64,000 bases of DNA from Chloracidobacterium sp. (GTDB lineage: Bacteria; Acidobacteriota; Blastocatellia; Pyrinomonadales; Pyrinomonadaceae): the NCBI GenBank assembly GCA_016711345.1, contig JADJTD010000001.1:992001-1056000 (forward strand). The letters are read 5' to 3'. Both the position numbers and the translations under genes were made by a program. Within the stretch, counting starts at the first letter, position 1. Each line of letters starts with the position of its first letter. A model generated the notes under the pieces. It was given only the letters and a program-made list of their open reading frames with translations. It made no database searches and was not told where the DNA came from. Below, one piece after another: positions 58,712-64,000 of this stretch.

Positions 58712-59917
58712 ATGAAACTACGATCTAATGAGCCTTTTTGGCTGGTAAAAAATGGCTTGATCAACACATATCCGTCGCTGGCGGAGAATATCGAAACCGA
58801 TATCCTCATTGTCGGCAGCGGAATTACGGGAAGCCTTATCGCTCACCGATGCATTGCCGAGGGCTACGCGACCACGTTGATCGACCGTCGCGAAATAGCC
58901 CATGGAAGTTCGTCGGCTACGACATCGATGCTTCAATACGAGATCGATACGCCGCTGCACGAACTCATAGAAATGATCGGCGAACGCGGTGCTGTGGAAA
59001 GCTATTGGGCCTGTTTTAATTCGATAGACGATCTTTGGAAAGTGTCGCGAGAGATTCGCTCGACGTGCGGTTTCAAGAAAAAAGACTCGCTGTATTTTGC
59101 GTCCATGAAAAAAGATGTCGAGTCGCTGCGAAAAGAATTTGCCGCACGTGAAAAGCATGGTTTTCCGGTAAGTTGGCTTGAAAGCGCGGGAATTGAGAAG
59201 AGATATGGCATCGAAGGCACTTTCGGCGGCATTTTATCGCTTCAAGGCGGCAGCATCGATGCCTTTTGTCTGGCTCATGAGATCCTCAAATTCAACAAAA
59301 AACGGGGCTTACAGGTTTACGACAAAACTGACCTCGTCAAGATCGAGCATAAACGGAACGGAGTTCGTATAACGACCGAATACGGCAATGTGATCAAGGC
59401 TCGGAAAGTGATCTACTGCACCGGCTTCGAAAGCACCGAAATGATCAAGGACAAGTTCGTCGATCTGATCTCTACATACGCCATCGTCGGCGAGGTTTCG
59501 GAGGACGATCATTCTCATCTCAGCGAAACCGTGTTCTGGAACACCGCCGACCCGTATAATTACATGCGAACGACCGACGATAATCGCATCCTGATCGGCG
59601 GCGAGGACGAAGATTTTCTCGACACAAAGAAACGCGCTGCTCTGCTTAATAAAAAGGCCGCACGGCTTGAGAAAAAGCTTAAAAAGCTGCTACCGTCTGT
59701 AAAATTCCGAACCGACTTTGCCTGGGCAGGAACGTTTGGTGAAACGAAAGACGGTTTACCCTATATCGGCAAGCACCCAAATTTCCCTTCCGCATATTTC
59801 GTCCTCGGATTCGGCGGCAACGGGATCACATTTTCCGTAATAGGTATGGACATGACAGCCGCAATGCTAAAAGGTGAAAAACATCCTCTCGACGAATATT
59901 TTCGATTTCGGCGCTAA
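58712..59917 (+). CDS. FAD-dependent oxidoreductase (DAO/DadA type)
   Basis: A 401-residue flavoprotein of the D-amino-acid oxidase/glycine oxidase fold. It has FAD-binding DILIVGSGITGSLIAHRCIA near residue 29, SSATTSMLQYEIDTPL, the second FAD segment VIYCTGFESTEM, and GLPYIGKHPNFPSAYFVLGF followed by GGNGITFSV at the end. The substrate is unknown. The ATG at 58712 is preferred, because an earlier in-frame start would run across the dioxygenase start region. It is divergent from the 3-hydroxyanthranilate dioxygenase gene, so a shared control region is possible. Confidence 0.82.
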   Translation: MKLRSNEPFWLVKNGLINTYPSLAENIETDILIVGSGITGSLIAHRCIAEGYATTLIDRREIAHGSSSATTSMLQYEIDTPLHELIEMIGERGAVESYWACFNSIDDLWKVSREIRSTCGFKKKDSLYFASMKKDVESLRKEFAAREKHGFPVSWLESAGIEKRYGIEGTFGGILSLQGGSIDAFCLAHEILKFNKKRGLQVYDKTDLVKIEHKRNGVRITTEYGNVIKARKVIYCTGFESTEMIKDKFVDLISTYAIVGEVSEDDHSHLSETVFWNTADPYNYMRTTDDNRILIGGEDEDFLDTKKRAALLNKKAARLEKKLKKLLPSVKFRTDFAWAGTFGETKDGLPYIGKHPNFPSAYFVLGFGGNGITFSVIGMDMTAAMLKGEKHPLDEYFRFRR

Positions 59918-59924
59918 CGCATTT

Positions 59925-60455
59925 TCACAGACTCGCTATCGTCTCTACTGTCCGCCAATTGCGTCCGGTTATTGGGGTCTTTAGTTTTCCTTCGATAAAG
60001 TTCTTCTTGAACACAACGCTTTCGGCTACGCCGTCGAGCAGCATTGCATAGATCTCGAGTCCCTTGACCGCGAACTTTTCTCGATCCGTCTGAAATTCGA
60101 CAAGCGCGGCCTGCTTTTCGATAGGCATTTGGTCGCGCATGAAGAGGACATGCATTTGCTTGTGCGTTTCGTATTGTCCGTCGAACGGGTTATTTGCCAA
60201 CACACTTGCGATAGCGTTTTGTTCGCGAACCATAACAGAAATGTTGATGCCGAAATCCTTTTGGATGACGTCTTCCAACTTATTTACAATTTTCGCTTCC
60301 GCACTCTTAACACAATCAAAAGCAAGATTGCCGCTGTTAATATAACTAACGACATTCTTAAATCCGAGCGACTCAAAAGTCGCCCGGAGCGCTTCCATCT
60401 TGATCATGTTCTTGCCACTGACATTAATGCCGCGGAGCAAGGCGACGTATCTCAT
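59925..60455 (-). CDS. DUF1697 family protein
   Basis: A 176-residue protein that matches DUF1697 across its length. It begins MRYVALLRGINVSGKNMIKM and has FESLGFKNVVSYINSGNLAF, HVLFMRD and a C-terminal TGRNWRTVETIASL. The family has no established function. It directly follows the alcohol dehydrogenase gene (stop and start abut) and is the last gene of a three-gene minus operon with that gene and the RidA-type gene. Confidence 0.88.
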   Translation of the reverse strand: MRYVALLRGINVSGKNMIKMEALRATFESLGFKNVVSYINSGNLAFDCVKSAEAKIVNKLEDVIQKDFGINISVMVREQNAIASVLANNPFDGQYETHKQMHVLFMRDQMPIEKQAALVEFQTDREKFAVKGLEIYAMLLDGVAESVVFKKNFIEGKLKTPITGRNWRTVETIASL

Positions 60456-61508
60456 CTAGGAACTCTTCATATCGATGACAAATCGATAGCGAACGTCGGC
60501 TTTTACAGTGCGGTCATACGCCTCTTCGATCTTGTCGGGCGAGATCACTTCCACATCTGATACAAGGTTGTGCTCGGCGCAAAAGTCGAGCATTTCCTGT
60601 GTTTCCGGGATGCCGCCGATTAGCGAACCAGAAAGCGTTTTATTGCCGAATATAAGTGACAAAGCGTGTATCATATTCGGGCTTGGCGGCACACCAACAA
60701 CTACCATCGCTCCGCCGACACCAAGCAAATTCAGATACTGGTTCACATCGTGATCAGCCGAAACGGTATCGAGAATAAAGTTGAAAGTGCCCGCAAGCGG
60801 TGCCATGTTTGCCGGGTCGCGAGTCACTACAAAATGATGTGCTCCGAGAGCTTTCGCGTCCGCTTCTTTTGACGGTGATGTACTGAAGATAGTCACTTCA
60901 GCGCCCATCGCAACCGCGATCTTAACTCCCATATGGCCCAGACCACCCAGTCCCACGATGCCGACCTTTTGGCCTGGCCCGACGTTAAATCTTTTCAACG
61001 GCGAATAGGTTGTGATTCCGGCACACAGCAAAGGAGCGATGCCTGAAAGATCGCCATCGGCATTAACCTTAAGCGCGTATTTCTCGTCGATCACATACTT
61101 GTCCGAATATCCGCCATAAGTTTTAGTTACGCGATCCATTTCTGTACCGTTGTATGTAAATGCCGCTTGTTTTACGCAAAACTGCTCATGGCCCTTTTTG
61201 CAATTAACACATTCGCGGCACGAATCCACAAAACATCCAATACCTGCTACATCTCCAACCTTGAACTTCGTCACGGCATCACCGACTTGACTAACCTTTC
61301 CGACAATTTCGTGTCCCGGAACCAGAGGATAATTTGTCGGCATCGAATCTTTCCATTCATTTTTCGCCTGATGGATGTCCGAATGACAAATTCCCGCGTA
61401 TTCGATGTTTATCAAGATGTCATTTGGTCCTAAATCGCGACGCTCGAACTCGAACGGCGCGAATTTTGCATTTTCATCATGTGTTGCGTAACCTTTTGTT
61501 TCTATCAC
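60456..61508 (-). CDS. Zinc-dependent NAD(P) alcohol/aldehyde dehydrogenase (CAD/YahK type)
   Basis: A 350-residue medium-chain dehydrogenase. Catalytic zinc ligands are in YAGICHSDIHQAKNEW and YPLVPGHEIVGKV. The structural zinc lobe is SCRECVNCKKGHEQFC. The coenzyme motif is VGIVGLGGLGHMGVKIAVAM. It belongs to the cinnamyl-alcohol-dehydrogenase-like class that reduces aldehydes with NADPH. Its location 21 bp after a probable 2-aminomuconate deaminase gene raises the possibility of a role in the kynurenine route, but the class is broad. Confidence 0.9.
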   Translation of the reverse strand: MIETKGYATHDENAKFAPFEFERRDLGPNDILINIEYAGICHSDIHQAKNEWKDSMPTNYPLVPGHEIVGKVSQVGDAVTKFKVGDVAGIGCFVDSCRECVNCKKGHEQFCVKQAAFTYNGTEMDRVTKTYGGYSDKYVIDEKYALKVNADGDLSGIAPLLCAGITTYSPLKRFNVGPGQKVGIVGLGGLGHMGVKIAVAMGAEVTIFSTSPSKEADAKALGAHHFVVTRDPANMAPLAGTFNFILDTVSADHDVNQYLNLLGVGGAMVVVGVPPSPNMIHALSLIFGNKTLSGSLIGGIPETQEMLDFCAEHNLVSDVEVISPDKIEEAYDRTVKADVRYRFVIDMKSS

Positions 61509-61529
61509 GTATTTCTCCTAATTTATTGC

Positions 61530-61949
61530 TTATTCTATCGTTGCTATAACCTTTAGTTCGATCGCGATCGGCGTCGGCAGTTTGCTGATCTCAACCGTCG
61601 TCCGGCATGGCTGATTATCGGCAAAATACTCGGCATAAACGCGATTATAGATCGCAAAATCATCCTTCATATTGGTCAGAAAGACCGTCACATCGACGAC
61701 GTCGTCCCACGTTGATCCTGCATCTTCCAGAATGTTTCGTACATTTTGAAATACCGAGCGACACTGCGTTTCGATGTCGTAGCTTACAATTTGTCCCATC
61801 TCGTCTAATTCCACACCTGGAATTTTCTTTGTTCCTCTTTCACGCGGCCCAACGCCGGAAAGAAACAGCAAATTGCCCACACGTCGCGCGTGAGGATACA
61901 GACCAACCGGTTCCGGAGCTTTAGAACTGTTAATTATGCTTTCCCTCAT
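61530..61949 (-). CDS. RidA-family protein, probable 2-aminomuconate deaminase
   Basis: A 139-residue YjgF/YER057c/UK114-fold protein. It has PVGLYPHARRVGNLLFLSGV, GPRERGTKKIPGVELDEMGQ, YDIETQCRSVFQNVRNILED and the C-terminal ISKLPTPIAIELKVIATI. The ARRVGNLLFLSGVGPR segment and length resemble 2-aminomuconate deaminases of nitrobenzoate and kynurenine degradation rather than housekeeping RidA. With ACMSD and the dioxygenase in the same window, deamination of 2-aminomuconate is the best guess. It leads a minus operon with an alcohol dehydrogenase and DUF1697 protein. Confidence 0.8.
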   Translation of the reverse strand: MRESIINSSKAPEPVGLYPHARRVGNLLFLSGVGPRERGTKKIPGVELDEMGQIVSYDIETQCRSVFQNVRNILEDAGSTWDDVVDVTVFLTNMKDDFAIYNRVYAEYFADNQPCRTTVEISKLPTPIAIELKVIATIE

Positions 61950-62137
61950 CGATTAATTAGATTTTATCAGGAATCCGGCTGAAACAGATAATTTGCTTAG
62001 ACCCTAAATGACTTAAGAGGCCTAATATGCCCGTCCCAGAGCAAGGCTGGCCGTCAGACCGCGGGAATCTAATTGTGCCTAAAATGCGAAGTATTAAGTG
62101 GGATAAGATGCGGATATAACTGTTGAGAGATTTTAAT

Positions 62138-62809
62138 ATGTCAATTTTTACCAAGTTATTAATAATTCTGACGTTCGCGGCAGGCATTGGCTGCAGCGTC
62201 GTAAACAGTTCGACAACAACCACTGACTTCGCAAACTTAGCACCAACGCCTGCGAGTGAAAAGCCTTCCACATCTCAAACGCAAACTGCGGTATTTGCGG
62301 GCGGATGTTTTTGGGGCGTCGAAGCGGTTTTTGAGCATGTCAAAGGAGTCACGGATGTGAGGTCGGGTTATTCGGGCGGCGACTCTAAGAACGCGGATTA
62401 TGAATCCGTGAGTGGAGGCAGGACGGAACATGCGGAATCCGTAAAGGTTACTTTCGACCCTGCAAAGGTCACTTATGAGCAGCTATTGCCTGTATTCTTT
62501 TCAGTGGCCCATGACCCTACGCAACTGAATCGTCAAGGCCCTGATACAGGCACGCAATACCGTTCAGCAATCTTTTATTCAAGTGAAGAGCAGAAAAAAT
62601 TAGCGAATGACCATATTGCAGCAATTGACAAGTCGAAGGCTTTTCCAAAGCCTGTCGTTACGCAAGTTGTTTCCCTGAAAGAATTTTATGAAGCTGAAGG
62701 TTATCACCAAGATTACCTAAAACTTCACCCTAAAGACCCTTATATCGTCTATCACGATCTACCGAAACTCGAAGAGTTAAAGACTAAGTTTCCAGATCTT
62801 TATAAATAG
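62138..62809 (+). CDS. msrA: Peptide-methionine (S)-S-oxide reductase, exported
   Basis: A 223-residue MsrA with an N-terminal lipoprotein-like signal (FTKLLIILTFAAGIGCS). The catalytic Cys is in AVFAGGCFWGVEAVFEHVKG, followed by DVRSGYSGGDSKNADYESV, HAESVKVTFDPAKVTYEQLL and GTQYRSAIFYSS. It reduces methionine-S-sulfoxide in proteins, here apparently outside the cytoplasm. The ATG at 62138 is preferred over a TTG at 62123. A strong terminator follows. It is divergent from the RidA-type gene. Confidence 0.94.
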   Translation: MSIFTKLLIILTFAAGIGCSVVNSSTTTTDFANLAPTPASEKPSTSQTQTAVFAGGCFWGVEAVFEHVKGVTDVRSGYSGGDSKNADYESVSGGRTEHAESVKVTFDPAKVTYEQLLPVFFSVAHDPTQLNRQGPDTGTQYRSAIFYSSEEQKKLANDHIAAIDKSKAFPKPVVTQVVSLKEFYEAEGYHQDYLKLHPKDPYIVYHDLPKLEELKTKFPDLYK

Positions 62810-62833
62810 CTATAACACCAATAGTCACAAATA

Positions 62834-62864
62834 AACGGATAAGAAATCACTTCTTATCCGTTTT
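62834..62864. terminator. Bidirectional terminator between msrA and pepT
   Basis: A 12-bp perfect stem AACGGATAAGAA / TTCTTATCCGTT with loop ATCAC, T-rich on the right and A-rich on the left, between convergent genes. Confidence 0.85.
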
Positions 62865-62889
62865 TATATGTGTGATCGGCGGCTGATCC

Positions 62890-64000
62890 TTATTGCGATT
62901 TTTCCGCCCAGACCTGAACGAGATTTACGAGCATCTCGGTGGATTTTTCCAAACCCTTACGAGAATTGAACTCGAGCTTGCCGTGAAAATTATGACCACC
63001 GGTAAAAAGATTAGGTGTCGGCAGTCCCATAGCGGTCAAACGTGAGCCATCGGTACCGCCGCGGATCGGCCTTATCACAGGACGAAGGCCAGTACGTTTT
63101 GTAGCCTCAATTGCGTAGTCGGTTATCTGAGGATAATCCTTGAGCACTTCCTTCATATTTAGGTAACTGAGTTTCGATTCATATTCGATCTTGACATTAG
63201 GATACTTGCGTTGAGTGCGGGTGACCATAGCCTTCAACTGCTTTTCCTTTGCAGCTACGCCAGACAGGTCAAAGTCTCTAATGATTATTTTGACCGTCGA
63301 GGTCTCCTCATTCATCGCCGACGAATATGGATGCACAAAACCACTTCGACCTTCCGTAGTTTCCGGGCGATTCGGAGCGTTGACCGGAAAGTTGCCAAGA
63401 AAATCACCCGCAGCATACATCGAGTTGATCATTATTCCCTTTGCCGTGCCTGGATGAGTGCTTCTGCCCCGAAATGTTATCGTCGCCGCTCTAGCCGACC
63501 ACGTTTCGTTTGCAATATCCCCTAATTCCTTGCCGTCAACCGTATAGGCATATTTTGCCCCAAAGCCTTTAATATCAAACTTGTCAACGCCTGCTCCGAC
63601 TTCTTCGTCAGGCGTAAATGCGATCGCAATATTGCCGTGCTTGATCTGCGGATTTTGTTTGAGGATGTCGATCATTGTCAGTATCTCGGCACAGCCCGCT
63701 TTGTCATCCGATCCAAGAAGCGTCGTGCCGTCTGCCGTGATGATGTCATCTCCGATAAGATTCTTAAGGTTAGGATTTTGTGCGACCGTGATGACCTGTG
63801 TTTTGTCGTTTGGTAAAACAATATCGCCGCCTTGGTAGTTCTTATGTATGATCGCGTTAACGTTCGCCCCCGAAACCGCCGGTGAAGTGTCCATATGGGC
63901 TATGAAACCGATCGTCGGCACCTTGGAATTATCAGCCAGATTGCCAGGGATCATTCCATACACAACGGCGAACTCACTAACGCGAACATTTTCCACGCCA
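62890..64000 (-). CDS. pepT: Peptidase T (tripeptide aminopeptidase), 5' end outside the window
   Basis: At least 369 residues of an M20 metallopeptidase of ~410. It has GFIAHMDTSPAVSG (metal His and Asp), LLGSDDKAGCAEILTM (bridging Asp), IAFTPDEEVGAG (catalytic Glu and metal Glu), and DGKELGDIANETWSARAAT in the lid. Near the end are IRPIRGGTDGSRLTAMGLPT and LFTGGHNFHGKLEFNSRKGL. It removes N-terminal residues from tripeptides with zinc. The frame continues past base 64000 on this strand, so the first ~45 residues and start codon are not in the window. An internal ATG at 63996 is not the true start. Confidence 0.93.
   Translation of the reverse strand, partial: GVENVRVSEFAVVYGMIPGNLADNSKVPTIGFIAHMDTSPAVSGANVNAIIHKNYQGGDIVLPNDKTQVITVAQNPNLKNLIGDDIITADGTTLLGSDDKAGCAEILTMIDILKQNPQIKHGNIAIAFTPDEEVGAGVDKFDIKGFGAKYAYTVDGKELGDIANETWSARAATITFRGRSTHPGTAKGIMINSMYAAGDFLGNFPVNAPNRPETTEGRSGFVHPYSSAMNEETSTVKIIIRDFDLSGVAAKEKQLKAMVTRTQRKYPNVKIEYESKLSYLNMKEVLKDYPQITDYAIEATKRTGLRPVIRPIRGGTDGSRLTAMGLPTPNLFTGGHNFHGKLEFNSRKGLEKSTEMLVNLVQVWAEKSQ

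Overview
The window looks like one end of a contig from an environmental bacterium, most likely Acidobacteriota and probably class Blastocatellia (Pyrinomonadaceae-like). This placement is inferred from gene content: very large secreted beta-helix proteins with CSLREA motifs and Thr/Pro linkers, an AroDE fusion, a six-enzyme kynurenine catabolic set and intergenic tandem words. No rRNA or phylogenetic marker search was possible. The first ~41 bases are low-complexity and replace the 5' half of a tRNA-Val, so the left edge is probably an assembly end. The right edge cuts through pepT.

Layout. 0.1-8.1 kb: a tight plus-strand run (TspO-like membrane protein, AroDE fusion, zinc-ribbon protein, ThiF/MoeB-like adenylyltransferase, type II NADH dehydrogenase, secreted beta-propeller). 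8.2-10.6 kb: a minus operon with RlmB between two zinc-ribbon proteins. 10.9-15.0 kb: NYN-domain protein, DUF2203, RDD membrane protein, a short NFACT/RqcH-like protein, and a TlpA-like lipoprotein. 15.2-26.5 kb: three very large secreted proteins, one with a sugar-dehydrogenase propeller and two with beta-helices, all ending in the same tail of Thr/Pro linker, dockerin-like repeats and cohesin-like domain. 26.6-37.4 kb: a stretch bounded by two inverted copies of a ~470-bp non-coding repeat, holding MoxR, DUF58 protein, an SMC/SbcC-like ATPase with RNase H, a Ycf48-like propeller, PrmA and Era. 37.5-47.9 kb: TPR protein, STAS and anti-sigma-kinase pair, AroA, AroK, BON and LysM proteins, NadB, acyl-CoA ligase, cytochrome c, SDR epimerase. 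48.0-62 kb: kynurenine catabolism. 62-64 kb: MsrA and PepT.

How genes work together. The minus operon ACMSD - VapB - VapC - kynureninase - formate dehydrogenase - kynurenine monooxygenase - KynB-like formamidase, with nearby 3-hydroxyanthranilate dioxygenase and a RidA-type probable 2-aminomuconate deaminase, covers most of tryptophan breakdown from N-formylkynurenine to 2-aminomuconate and beyond. Formate dehydrogenase would consume the formate released by the formamidase. Tryptophan dioxygenase and 2-aminomuconate-semialdehyde dehydrogenase are not in the window. A VapBC module with its own promoter and palindromic operator sits inside this operon.

The most unusual signals are: (1) the shared dockerin plus cohesin tail on three neighbouring giant secreted proteins; (2) seven-base tandem repeats and REP-like elements in intergenic DNA that also lie in frame inside coding sequences (aroDE, prmA, nadB, kmo, kynB and a cohesin protein); and (3) the inverted ~470-bp repeat pair.
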